From Anaerolineaceae bacterium (GTDB lineage: Bacteria > Chloroflexota > Anaerolineae > Aggregatilineales > Phototrophicaceae), in the NCBI GenBank assembly GCA_002702065.1, contig NZXX01000011.1, forward strand, positions 1 through 64,000: 64,000 nt of DNA. The letters run 5' to 3'. The notes beneath the pieces are model-generated. The model worked only from the letters and a program-made list of their open reading frames with translations. It searched no databases and was not told the DNA's origin. This document shows positions 5,821 through 14,214 of this stretch, piece by piece. Position numbers and translations under genes: made by a program. The stretch's first letter is position 1. Each line of letters starts with the position of its first letter.

Positions 5821-8265
5821 ATGCTAGATTCGCGTGAAAATGACCAGTTTCGGTTACATTCTGCGGCTGTTTTGTACCGAAATTACGGTTGGTCCGTGAT
5901 TCCGTTACGTGGTGATTCGGATCCGAATCAGCCAAAAGTTGCTGCAGTGGAATGGTCTGCATTTCAAAACCGTCTGCCGACGGATGCCGAACTGCGAAAC
6001 TGGTTTCTGGAAAAACAATATACCGGTCTGGGGATTGTCTGTGGTCCGGTGTCGTCACTGGCGGTGCTGGATTTTGACGATGCGAACTGTGCGCGCGCAT
6101 TTGCGCGGTTATGCCCGGACCTGACCAATACCTTTACGGTGTTATCGGCAAATCGGCGGCTGCCACATTATTATTTTCATGTGCCTGAAGATGTACCTGT
6201 GCGGACCCGGCGTACCGCGCAGGCAGATTTCCAGGCATATGGCACTTATGTGGTTGGCGCACCCACAAGGATTGCCGACAATCGATGGTCAGTACACAGT
6301 AATGATGAACCCCGCAGCCTGACCGTAGCGGATGTAGGCCGGATTCAGGCTTTTCTGAAGGCCTATGCCTATCATGCAGCCAGCAAGCTGGAACCGGCGG
6401 CAACAGCACCATTCAGTGCAGCGTTGGAACGGGCTGAACATCAGGAACAAGCGGTTTCACCGGAATACCTGTATCGCTATTATCGCCATATCGCGCTGCG
6501 TCTGGGTCGCAATGAGGCATTATTCCGCACGGCCAGTTATGCGCGTGATTGTGGCTGGACGAAAACTGCTGTGCTGGACGCGCTCCTGGATGTGCATGTC
6601 GTGCAACCGCCACATCGTTCGCATAAACCGGAAACACCGGAGCAACGTCGTCAGGAAGGTTCGCGAACGATCCAGAGTGCTTTTCGCTATGCGGCCCGGT
6701 CTCGCCTGATTTCAAAACAGATTCGGGGATTGCCCAATGCTATTCGGGAGTCGCTGCTGCAACGGAGTCAGGTTGCGGTGGCCCGCGTACTCGATGGCTT
6801 GCTGATGGCCGGGGTTCAGGCAGGTGCACGATTCACCGAACGCGCTGCCTGTGAGCTTTTGCGGATCGTTGGTATTGGCCGCCGAACGGTGCAGGCCGCG
6901 TTGAAAATGTTTGCGCCTGCTGAAGAACCAATCTTTGAACAGGTTCAGGCCCCCCCGAACCCCCCAAACCACATTGCTCACGCTGCTGATGCTGGTGTTA
7001 AAAGAAGAACAAAATGTTCTTTTGTTAGTGGTGCAGACCGAGTCAAAACCCTGCGCGACAGCCTGGGCGGGCGTCCGGCGCGCCAATTTCGGATGCCGGA
7101 TACCGGGCGGTTGTATCGCCTGTATGGGGTGTCGGCTTCCGGCAGCGACCCGCTTGAAGCGGCTGATCTGCGTTCGCCAGAGGCCTACCGCTGTGCCTTG
7201 CAGCGCGCCCTGATCAAGCGGCGACCGGGGCACTATTCGCGCGCCTGGCTGGCTGCCAGACTGGGCATATCGGTATGGACCTGCCGCCGCTATGATCGGC
7301 GTATCGGCCTGGATGTTCAGCCACATTACCAGACACGTACGGTAACCTGGGCCAATCTGGAAGATTTGCCGCTGGAAGAGGCTCCTGTGCCGCCTGATGG
7401 GGCCTTCCTCGAAACTAGCGACGGCAAGCGTTATCCGCCGGTTCGGGGCCTGGCTGCACGGTTGCTGCGACAGCACCAGAGCGTGACTCTCAAACGGCAG
7501 CACTGGAATCATTACCGAATTTATTACAAATATTACGATGGTGCATTACGCCAGCCGTTGTCTGAGGTTCAGGTACAACCGAAATCAGTCGATGGTGAAA
7601 TTGTTCACAAATCGCCAGAAGTCCAGATCAGTGCCGCGAATATGCCGGAACCGACCCCGATGGCATCGCTGCGGGAAAATAAACCGCGCAGCCAGTTCTG
7701 GTTGTGCCCGGACTGCCTGAAGTTCCACATTCAGCCGGAGCGCCCGCAGGCGTGTTCGACCTGCCAGCAGGATCAATGGCAGCTTATTCCGGAAACGACC
7801 TGGCGCGATGTCGAACAGTGTAAGGTGTGGTGGCGGGAGGTCTGGCATCAGCATCACGCGGCTCAACAAACTGGTTCATCGACCGACGCGACATCAGTCC
7901 GCCGGCTGACCAGTCCATCTCGGTATGCACTGGTGGGGCGGGTGTACCAGCGGCTGCGCGACCGGACACCGGACCATGCGTTAACCCATCGCGCCATTCA
8001 GCAGTTGATCGACACCTACGGCTCAGACGCGGTGGAGCGTGCGCTCGAGCAGGTGGAACGTCGCCGTCAGGTCCATAGCGCCGCTGGCTTGTTGATTACG
8101 ACATTGCGCGCTCAGCACGGTGACAAGGTGGTTGCGTCGGAAACGCCGGTGAAAGAAACGGTGGATGCACACACGACATGGCTGGAGCGCTTGCAACAAT
8201 CCCCGTATGCACAATATTATGCCAATGCAGACTATGTTCTAGGCGTCGAGTCGGGAAAAAGATAA
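5821..8265 (+). CDS. Primase-polymerase (Prim-Pol) replication initiator-like protein
   Basis: Predicted DNA primase/polymerase, 814 residues. The N-terminal domain (about 1-190) matches the bifunctional prim-pol fold: the metal-binding LDFDD (D84, D86), the LPHYYF histidine (H116) and a third acidic residue D136 before YVVGAP. Two helix-turn-helix-like stretches follow (about 345-365 and 475-500), then a CPDC...CSTC zinc ribbon with C629, C632, C645 and C648. No Walker A motif was seen, so it lacks the helicase usually fused to such proteins. ATG 5821 was chosen for its AAGGTGG ribosome site; the frame opens at 5776. Location next to parAB and iterons argues for replication initiation. Confidence 0.75.
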   Translation: MLDSRENDQFRLHSAAVLYRNYGWSVIPLRGDSDPNQPKVAAVEWSAFQNRLPTDAELRNWFLEKQYTGLGIVCGPVSSLAVLDFDDANCARAFARLCPDLTNTFTVLSANRRLPHYYFHVPEDVPVRTRRTAQADFQAYGTYVVGAPTRIADNRWSVHSNDEPRSLTVADVGRIQAFLKAYAYHAASKLEPAATAPFSAALERAEHQEQAVSPEYLYRYYRHIALRLGRNEALFRTASYARDCGWTKTAVLDALLDVHVVQPPHRSHKPETPEQRRQEGSRTIQSAFRYAARSRLISKQIRGLPNAIRESLLQRSQVAVARVLDGLLMAGVQAGARFTERAACELLRIVGIGRRTVQAALKMFAPAEEPIFEQVQAPPNPPNHIAHAADAGVKRRTKCSFVSGADRVKTLRDSLGGRPARQFRMPDTGRLYRLYGVSASGSDPLEAADLRSPEAYRCALQRALIKRRPGHYSRAWLAARLGISVWTCRRYDRRIGLDVQPHYQTRTVTWANLEDLPLEEAPVPPDGAFLETSDGKRYPPVRGLAARLLRQHQSVTLKRQHWNHYRIYYKYYDGALRQPLSEVQVQPKSVDGEIVHKSPEVQISAANMPEPTPMASLRENKPRSQFWLCPDCLKFHIQPERPQACSTCQQDQWQLIPETTWRDVEQCKVWWREVWHQHHAAQQTGSSTDATSVRRLTSPSRYALVGRVYQRLRDRTPDHALTHRAIQQLIDTYGSDAVERALEQVERRRQVHSAAGLLITTLRAQHGDKVVASETPVKETVDAHTTWLERLQQSPYAQYYANADYVLGVESGKR

Positions 8266-8285
8266 CGTCGCCGGGGATGGCGACG
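8266..8285 (+). terminator. Hairpin directly after the primase-like gene
   Basis: CGTCGCC/GGCGACG, 7-bp perfect stem and 6-nt loop, beginning at the stop codon. No T-run follows, so intrinsic termination is uncertain. Confidence 0.35.
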
Positions 8286-8394
8286 CTACCTTGTGGAAAA
8301 GCCAGCTACACACAGAGGTCTCAGGTCTCTATGGGTTGCAAAGAGCATAGCACTTCGGCTGTTAAGGAACCAGCAGGGTTCGGTTAACATCTCA

Positions 8395-9249
8395 CTAAGA
8401 AATGACCGGGCGTAACTGGCGGCGGTACTGGCCCGGTGACCGGTCGCAGAAACGCTTGAAAGCAGCATAAAAACGGCTCGATGAACCAAAGCCCGCTTCC
8501 AGGGCGATATCAAGCACCGGCAGATCGGTGGTCAGCAGCAGGCGCTGGGCATGGGCGACCCGATGGCGGGTGAGGTGGTCCATCACGCTGGTGTTCAATT
8601 GTTCGCGGAAAATCTTCATGGCGTAATTCGGGTGCAGGTTGACCACACCGGCGATTTGTTCGACCGTCAGGGCTTCGGTGTGATGCCGGGCGATGAACAG
8701 GGCCATCTGTTTGGCCTGCCGCAGTCGTGTGCCGCCGGTGGTATCCGCTGGTTCGGTCGCATCCGTTACGGGGGTGAAGGGGGACCCCAGTGCCAGCCGC
8801 CGCAACCGTGCTTCAACTTCGAGCAGGACAATTCGGTTTGATTCGGGGCGCGGGTGACCGAGATCGACATGCCACTGCTGGAATAAGGGCAGATCGCTGG
8901 TTGCGCTGCCGCGACGCCGGTCGATGAGTGGAACGCCGGAGAGGGCGGGTTCGATGAACGTGGCGGGTAAATCCCATTCCAGCACCAGCCGCAGCGGGAT
9001 ATACAGCCAGCGCAGGCGCGTGCCGGGCGCGATCCAGATGACCTGATGCGGAACGGCAGCCCAGAAAGCCAGCAAGCGACCGGCCTCGATGGTGAACTGA
9101 TGACCACCCAGCAGGTAAGTCATGGCCCCGCATTCCAGATAGTTCAGCTCGATATGGTCGTGATGATGGGGCGAGGGCATTACATTGGGCGATCCGCTTT
9201 GGCTGAACAGACCGCTGTTGGTGGTGGGGTCGAGGGTGGTAAAGCACAT
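8395..9249 (-). CDS. AraC-family transcriptional regulator
   Basis: Sugar-responsive DNA-binding regulator, 284 residues. The N-terminal half is a cupin-like sensing domain with the metal- or ligand-type cluster HHHDHIEL near residue 28. The C-terminal ~100 residues hold two helix-turn-helix motifs: LTVEQIAGVVNLHPNYAMKIFR and LPVLDIALEAGFGSSSRFYAAFKR, followed by the usual SPGQYRRQ ending. It is divergent from the GH4 alpha-galactosidase, so it probably controls that gene in response to a galactoside. Start ATG 9249 is the only reasonable one in the frame. The effector cannot be read from sequence. Confidence 0.87.
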   Translation of the reverse strand: MCFTTLDPTTNSGLFSQSGSPNVMPSPHHHDHIELNYLECGAMTYLLGGHQFTIEAGRLLAFWAAVPHQVIWIAPGTRLRWLYIPLRLVLEWDLPATFIEPALSGVPLIDRRRGSATSDLPLFQQWHVDLGHPRPESNRIVLLEVEARLRRLALGSPFTPVTDATEPADTTGGTRLRQAKQMALFIARHHTEALTVEQIAGVVNLHPNYAMKIFREQLNTSVMDHLTRHRVAHAQRLLLTTDLPVLDIALEAGFGSSSRFYAAFKRFCDRSPGQYRRQLRPVIS

Positions 9250-9336
9250 GCTTACAATCCGGGAAAAATGTCTGTCGATTCGAGATGAATTCTTCGGATA
9301 GTTATGATAATCTCAAATTGGTTTGATGGGAATAGT

Positions 9337-9566
9337 GTTCGGCCTAAGCTTTTTTGTGGATGGTCATGCGCTTTGATGAAACACCTTGCGGATTATTGAT
9401 GCTGTAATTGATACCTCACTCCTGACAACCTGCGGTTGTTTTCCCCTCTCCATCGATGGAGAGGGGAGTCGAGCAGAGTGAGACGGGGTGAGGTAATAAC
9501 GCAAATCATACATCTAATAAGGTGATCGGTATCGACGACGCACCACCACAACTAAATAGGCCGAAC
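9337..9566. repeat. 10-bp inverted repeat flanking the araC-melA intergenic region
   Basis: GTTCGGCCTA (9337-9346) and TAGGCCGAAC (9557-9566) are exact inverted copies about 220 bp apart. They enclose the dispersed palindromic element at 9412-9495. They could be paired regulator sites in a looping arrangement, or a target structure around an insertion. Confidence 0.4.
9412..9495 (+). repeat. Dispersed palindromic element, copy 1
   Basis: Begins TACCTCACT, ends GGGGTGAGGTA, and has a perfect 24-bp palindrome in the middle (9443-9466, half CCCCTCTCCATC), followed by GAGCAGAGTGAGAC. It shares ends, interior order and length with copies at 45081-45156 (opposite orientation) and 58328-58416. Non-autonomous, MITE- or REP-like in size; no gene inside. 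Confidence 0.7.
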
Positions 9567-9595
9567 CATTAGATTGTCGAAAGGTTTTCACGGTT

Positions 9596-10894
9596 ATGTC
9601 AAAGATTACGTTCATTGGAGCCGGGAGCACGGTATTCGCCAAAAACCTGATGGGCGATATCCTGAGCTATCCCGCGTTGGCGGATTCGACGCTGACATTG
9701 TTTGATATTAACGAGGAACGCCTGCGCACATCGGAAATTGTGGCGCGCAAGGTGGCTGCTACGTTGGGCGTGAATCCGACCATCGAAGCCACCACAGACC
9801 GGTGTGAGGCGCTCGAAGGGGCGGATTACGCCATCAGCATGTTTCAGATTGCCGGTTACAAGCCGGGTACTCTGACGGACTTCGAAGTGCCGAAGAAATA
9901 TGGCCTGCGCCAGACGATTGCCGACACACTCGGTATCGGCGGCATTATGCGCGGCCTGCGGACGATCCGCGTTTTTCGGGAAATTCTGCGCGATATGGAA
10001 CAGGTGTGTCCGGATGTTATGCACCTGAACTACGTGAACCCGATGGCGATGAACTGCTGGGCGATCAACCGCGACAGCAACATCAAGACTGTGGGCCTGT
10101 GCCACAGTGTCCAGGGCACGGCAGGGCAGATCGCGCGCGATATTGGCGTGCCGATTGAGGAAATCAATTACACCTGCGCGGGCATCAACCATATGGCGTT
10201 CTACCTGCGGTTCGAGCGTGAAGGCGAAGACCTGTATCCGCTGATCCACAAGGTCGTGGAAGAAGGCCGCGTGCCGGACTGGAACCGCGTGCGCTACGAA
10301 ATGTTCAACCGCCTGGGCTATTTCGTAACCGAATCCAGCGAGCACTTCAGCGAGTATGTGCCCTGGTTCATCAAGCGCGACCGGCCTGATCTGATCGAGG
10401 AATTCAATATCCCGCTGGATGAATACATCACCCGCTGCGAACGCCAGATCGAAAAATGGCACAATCTGCGCACTGAGATGGAAGACCCGAACACCACCAT
10501 CGAAGTCACGCGCAGCATGGAGTATGGGTCGCAGATTATTCACGGCATGGAAAGCGGCGAGCCGGTGGTCATTTACGGCAACGTCGCCAATAACGGCCTG
10601 ATCGACAACCTGCCGCAGGACTGCTGCGTCGAGGTGCCGTGCCTGGTGGACAAGAATGGTGTTCAGCCGACCAAGATCGGCAAGATTCCGCCGCATCTGG
10701 CCGCGCTGATGCAGACCAACATCAACGTACAATCACTGACAGTCGAGGCCGCGCTGACCGGCAAACGGGAACACATCTACCACGCCGCCATGCTCGACCC
10801 GCACACCGCCGCCGAACTCTCGCTCGATCAGATCTGGTCGCTGGTGGATGACCTGATCGAAGCGCACGGCGAATGGCTGCCGGCGTATCAGTAG
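9596..10894 (+). CDS. melA: GH4-family alpha-galactosidase
   Basis: Hydrolyses alpha-galactosides such as melibiose by the NAD- and Mn-dependent redox mechanism of glycoside hydrolase family 4. The 432-residue protein starts with the Rossmann fold KITFIGAGSTVFAKNLM and has LTLFDINEERL at the end of the second strand for NAD ribose binding. The metal-site blocks GLCHSVQG (near 165) and GINHMAFYL (near 198) are intact. Length fits the family. It is likely controlled by the divergent AraC regulator and feeds galactose to GalK and GalT encoded 8 kb downstream. An alpha-glucosidase or glucuronidase of the same family is less likely because of the CHS signature. Confidence 0.88.
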   Translation: MSKITFIGAGSTVFAKNLMGDILSYPALADSTLTLFDINEERLRTSEIVARKVAATLGVNPTIEATTDRCEALEGADYAISMFQIAGYKPGTLTDFEVPKKYGLRQTIADTLGIGGIMRGLRTIRVFREILRDMEQVCPDVMHLNYVNPMAMNCWAINRDSNIKTVGLCHSVQGTAGQIARDIGVPIEEINYTCAGINHMAFYLRFEREGEDLYPLIHKVVEEGRVPDWNRVRYEMFNRLGYFVTESSEHFSEYVPWFIKRDRPDLIEEFNIPLDEYITRCERQIEKWHNLRTEMEDPNTTIEVTRSMEYGSQIIHGMESGEPVVIYGNVANNGLIDNLPQDCCVEVPCLVDKNGVQPTKIGKIPPHLAALMQTNINVQSLTVEAALTGKREHIYHAAMLDPHTAAELSLDQIWSLVDDLIEAHGEWLPAYQ

Positions 10895-10931
10895 TTAGCC
10901 GTTTTCAGGTAGCCGACAAACGCATTACACG

Positions 10932-10964
10932 CAGGGGCGCATGATGGTGTGCCTCTGTTGTTTT
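10932..10964 (+). terminator. Terminator of melA
   Basis: CAGGGGCGCA (10932-10941) pairs with TGTGCCTCTG (10948-10957) including two G-U pairs, then TTGTTTT. Confidence 0.6.
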
Positions 10965-11051
10965 CCCCGGTTATTTTGGTGTGCATTTACGATATAATAT
11001 TTCGTGTAGTCATATACAACAATGAATAGATTTGGTGAAAGAGCAGTTTTT

Positions 11052-11094
11052 TAGCGGGTTAGCTGGATAGCCGATTAGCCAGTTAGGGGATAGA
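11052..11094. repeat. Octamer-period TAGC array
   Basis: TAG recurs at 11052, 11060, 11068, 11076 and 11084, exactly every 8 bp, the first four as TAGC, with variable bases between. A related three-unit array lies at 26297-26316. The rest of the 10895-11233 gap holds the melA and esterase terminators and an isolated TATAAT (10993-10998) with no evident gene behind it. Confidence 0.6.
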
Positions 11095-11171
11095 GCGATG
11101 TACGTGGGAGCCTGTTTATCAAGCGGAACAACTGATTTGTGTGCTTACCGCTAGCGACAGGTGACTTAACA

Positions 11172-11201
11172 ATCAAGAGGGGAGGGCGCAATGACCCTCC
11201 C
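11172..11201 (-). terminator. Probable terminator of the esterase gene
   Basis: GGGAGGG (11180-11186) pairs with CCCTCCC (11195-11201), 8-nt loop. On the minus strand CTCTTGATT follows, a modest T-rich tail. Confidence 0.5.
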
Positions 11202-11233
11202 GCAGCAATCAGGGGTTGTTGTGTAGCGGGTGC

Positions 11234-12199
11234 TTAAGCGCCACCGCAGATAAAGTTGAAGATCGCCTCTTTATGGCCGGGCAGGTCTTCGTGACCGAAG
11301 TCGGGGTAGATCGCCAGCGATTTGGGCGACGTGATCTTGTTGTAGGCGGCGAACTGGCTCGACGGCGGGCAGATCGTGTCCATCAGGCCGACGCCCATCA
11401 ATACGTCACCTTTGATGCGCGGGGCCAGATGCTGCACGTCGATGTAGCCAAGTTTGGTGAAGACCTCGGTTTCGCGTTCATGCAGCGGGTCATACTGCCG
11501 GAAGTATTTGCGCAGTTCGTCATAGGCGTCCTTATCCTGGTCGATCTTCCACACCCGCTGATAATCGGTGAGGAAAGGGAAGGTCGCGGCTGCCCAGCGG
11601 ATGCGTGGTTCCAGCGAGGCACAGGCGAGGGTAAGGCCGCCGCCCTGGCTGCCACCGGTTGCGCCGACGCGGGTTTCATCGACATCATCCATGTCCATGA
11701 CGATGCCCGCCAGCTGGGCCGTGTCGAGGAAAATCTGGCGATACATCATGTCTTCTGGCGGACCATCCAGTCCACGAATAATATGCCCATGGAGGGTGGT
11801 GCCCATGTGGCCCCCGGCGTCCTGCGACAGGCCACCCTGACCCCGGCAGTCCAGCGCAGCGACAGTATAGCCCTGCGCAACATAGCCGAGCTTGTCCACC
11901 CAGCTGCCAGAATTGCCGGAATAGCCATGGAACATCACCACCGCCGGGTGAGGGGATGCGGCATTTTTGGGGCGCAGCAGCTTGGCATGGATGCGTGCAC
12001 CGCGAGTGCCGGTGAAATACATGTTGAAACATTCGGCAAAGTTGGTCTGGAAGTCCGCCGGGACCAGTTCGATGTCCGGGTCGATAGCGCGCATCTCCGC
12101 CAGCGAATCATCCCAGAAGCTGTCGAAGTCTGCCGGACGCGGGTTGGTGCCCTGATATGTTTCGAGCTGCTCGAAGGGCATATCAAACAATAATGGCAT
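11234..12199 (-). CDS. Acetyl xylan esterase / cephalosporin-C deacetylase family (AXE1)
   Basis: Removes acetyl groups from xylan or short acetylated sugars; cytoplasmic serine esterase with an alpha/beta hydrolase fold. The 321-residue product has the nucleophile elbow GGSQGG near residue 188, a VMFHGYSGNSGSW oxyanion region near 90, and the catalytic histidine in PDFGHED close to the C-terminus. MPLLFDMP at the N-terminus is typical of the family, and length is standard. ATG 12199 was chosen because AGGAG lies 8 nt upstream; the frame stays open to 12511 with no homologous sequence. It divides a promoter region with the MOSC gene. Part of a hemicellulose-use region. Confidence 0.9.
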   Translation of the reverse strand: MPLLFDMPFEQLETYQGTNPRPADFDSFWDDSLAEMRAIDPDIELVPADFQTNFAECFNMYFTGTRGARIHAKLLRPKNAASPHPAVVMFHGYSGNSGSWVDKLGYVAQGYTVAALDCRGQGGLSQDAGGHMGTTLHGHIIRGLDGPPEDMMYRQIFLDTAQLAGIVMDMDDVDETRVGATGGSQGGGLTLACASLEPRIRWAAATFPFLTDYQRVWKIDQDKDAYDELRKYFRQYDPLHERETEVFTKLGYIDVQHLAPRIKGDVLMGVGLMDTICPPSSQFAAYNKITSPKSLAIYPDFGHEDLPGHKEAIFNFICGGA

Positions 12200-12322
12200 G
12201 ATGAGGTCTCCTGAAAAGAAGTGTAAGTCGCCTAAGTGTATCCCGCGCGGAGAACACCATCTACCTCGATCGGCAATTGGTATGTCACAATAGGCGAAGA
12301 CAGGGCACAGGGGAGGATAGCC

Positions 12323-12913
12323 ATGACCTATCTCGGTACGATTCAGTTTGTCCAGATTCAGCAGGAAAGCCTGAAAGTTGACCACGACGACACGCGGCAC
12401 TACGACCCGTCTCCGCTGCTCACGGTGGCCCGTCTGAATCTGACTCCGGATGGTGTCATCGGCCTGACGGAAGCGGGCGACAGCATTGTCGATGTGCATC
12501 ATACCGGGCATCCGCGGTCACGCAACCGGGCGGATAACTTCGTGTCGATGGGTTTTCTCAGCCACTATGCCCACATGCGCGACCGTTTTGGCGATCATCT
12601 GACGGATGGCATCGCCGGGGAAAATATCATCGTCGCCAACGAGGGACCAGATGGCACCATCACACCTGCCATGCTGGGCGATTCGGTGCGGATTGAGACG
12701 CAGGACGGCATGCGGATTGTGCTGGTGGATGTGCTGCCGACCCCGCCGTGCGAACCATTCAGCCGTTTCGCTGCCGGGTGCAACCTGGCCGCACCGGAAA
12801 TGAAAACCACGCTGCAATTTCTGAGCAACGGCACACGCGGCTTTTATATGCGGCTGGTGGAACCCCTGGACGAGGTGATGATTCAGGCGGGGGACCGGGT
12901 GTTTTGCGGGTGA
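12323..12913 (+). CDS. MOSC-domain protein
   Basis: MOSC (molybdenum cofactor sulfurase C-terminal) domain protein of 196 residues. Visible features are the TGHPRSRNRADN and DGIAGENI blocks in the central beta-barrel (GE near residue 102) and the cysteine-containing PTPPCEPFSRFAAGC segment near 145, where the domain's conserved cysteine resides. Such proteins bind sulfur or molybdopterin-type ligands and transfer or cleave sulfur groups; the substrate here is unknown. GGGAGG lies 7 nt before ATG 12323, so this start is preferred over 12236. It converges on the dehydratase gene and shows no obvious link to sugar use. Confidence 0.75.
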   Translation: MTYLGTIQFVQIQQESLKVDHDDTRHYDPSPLLTVARLNLTPDGVIGLTEAGDSIVDVHHTGHPRSRNRADNFVSMGFLSHYAHMRDRFGDHLTDGIAGENIIVANEGPDGTITPAMLGDSVRIETQDGMRIVLVDVLPTPPCEPFSRFAAGCNLAAPEMKTTLQFLSNGTRGFYMRLVEPLDEVMIQAGDRVFCG

Positions 12914-12940
12914 GCTGAATAGCCAGATCGTGATTGGGAT

Positions 12941-12974
12941 GAAAAGGGGCACGGTGTTGACGATGCCATGCCCC
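12941..12974 (-). terminator. Terminator of the MR/MLE-family gene
   Basis: GGGGCA (12946-12951) pairs with TGCCCC (12969-12974) with further internal pairing; on the minus strand CTTTTC follows directly. Confidence 0.6.
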
Positions 12975-12989
12975 TGTAAGCAGCCAAAC

Positions 12990-14174
12990 TCAGCTTTTGA
13001 TCCAGCGGGCACGTCCGCGCCGGGACTGGATGTAGACGTATTCCTGATCCGGGTTCGGCGGCGACACATTGCCCTGCGCGGGATAGTGCGCGATGGCTTC
13101 CTCAACAATATCAACGCCGAGGCCGGGGGTATCCGGCACGAGGATATGGCCGTCTTCGACCTGTGGCACAGGTGTGACGACTTCGTAGCGCTGCGGTACG
13201 TCGTCTTCGAGGTGTTCCATGATGAGGGTGTTGGGCAGGTTCGCCAGCAGATGCAGGCAGGCATAGGCCGCGACTGGCCCTAATGAGCCGCTGTGCGGGG
13301 CCATCATGATGCCGTGTGCTTCGGCCATGGCGGCGATCTTCTTCATTTGCAGCAGGCCCCCGGCACGCCCGGTATCCGGCTGCACCACGTCGATAATCTC
13401 GCGCTCGATCAACTGGCGCACGCCGTACATATGCGCGTGACGTTCCCCCGCCGCGATGGGCAGGTCCACCGCATCGGCGACCCGCGCTGTCGCTTCGATG
13501 TCTTCCGGGGCAACCGGGTCTTCATAAAAGAGCAGGTCGTATTCTTCCAGCGCCTTGCCCAGCCGGATCGCGTCGCGGGTGGTCAGCCAGGGCGGGCCAT
13601 GCGCATCCACCATCAGGTCGATGTCTGGCCCAACCGCCTTGCGGATGGAGTCGATTTTGCCCACCACGCCGGTGACTCCGCCCGTTTTCAGCGCGGTAAA
13701 GCCCCGGTCGACCAGTTCCTGGGCGCGTTCGGCATTATGGGCATGGGGGTACGCCCAGATACGGTCGCGGATCTTGCCGCCGAGCAGATTCCAGACGGGG
13801 GTGTTCAGCGCCTTGCCTTTGATGTCCCACAGTGCCATGTCGATGCCCGTCAGCGCGCCGCTGCCGACAATGCCGGTCATGCCGTGCCCCATCATCGCCA
13901 GATACAGTTTTTGCCACAGCTTTTCGATGTGGAACGGGTCTTCGCCGATGAGCAGAGGTGTCAGGTCCTGAATGGCGGTCTGCACCACGCGGGGCCAGCC
14001 GCTGGCTTCACCCACGCCATAAATGCCTTCGTCGGTATAAATGCGGATAAACAGCCAGTTTCGCGCTGCCCAGCCGCCAGGGCGTCCGGCGTGCATCAGG
14101 TAGGTTTTCACTTCCGTGATTTTCACGAGGGGGTATTGTCCTTTCCCGTTTACAAAATAGACAGGGCGCATCAT
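12990..14174 (-). CDS. Mandelate racemase/muconate lactonizing (enolase-superfamily) dehydratase
   Basis: Predicted sugar-acid dehydratase that abstracts a proton next to a carboxylate. The barrel carries metal ligands in MVDAHGP, FYEDPVAPED and AAGERH, and the catalytic His sits in MMAPHSGSLG. The pattern is close to galactonate- or gluconate-type dehydratases (D-galactonate dehydratase group). Up to 394 residues from ATG 14174, which has AAAGG about 6 nt upstream; homology to the family begins only at KITEVKTYL, so GTG 14126 (378 residues) is a serious alternative. It follows the heparinase-like gene by 40 bp on the same strand, suggesting an operon for uronate or acidic sugar breakdown. 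Exact substrate unknown. Confidence 0.85.
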   Translation of the reverse strand: MMRPVYFVNGKGQYPLVKITEVKTYLMHAGRPGGWAARNWLFIRIYTDEGIYGVGEASGWPRVVQTAIQDLTPLLIGEDPFHIEKLWQKLYLAMMGHGMTGIVGSGALTGIDMALWDIKGKALNTPVWNLLGGKIRDRIWAYPHAHNAERAQELVDRGFTALKTGGVTGVVGKIDSIRKAVGPDIDLMVDAHGPPWLTTRDAIRLGKALEEYDLLFYEDPVAPEDIEATARVADAVDLPIAAGERHAHMYGVRQLIEREIIDVVQPDTGRAGGLLQMKKIAAMAEAHGIMMAPHSGSLGPVAAYACLHLLANLPNTLIMEHLEDDVPQRYEVVTPVPQVEDGHILVPDTPGLGVDIVEEAIAHYPAQGNVSPPNPDQEYVYIQSRRGRARWIKS

Positions 14175-14214
14175 TTATGCCCTTTGGGTACGATGTGCCC
14201 TTATTGGGTTGATG

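Noticed and set aside
7004..7027. AGAAC-AAAAT-GTTCT, similar to an SOS box, inside the primase-like gene
   Set aside because: The centre is 5 bp instead of 4 and it lies within coding sequence with no promoter.
10976..10998. TTGGTG and TATAAT as a promoter in the gap after melA
   Set aside because: Spacer is only 11 bp and no gene follows; kept only as an isolated TATAAT.
12595..13264. Long minus-strand frame across the MOSC gene and dehydratase end
   Set aside because: Shadow of two well-supported genes in other frames.
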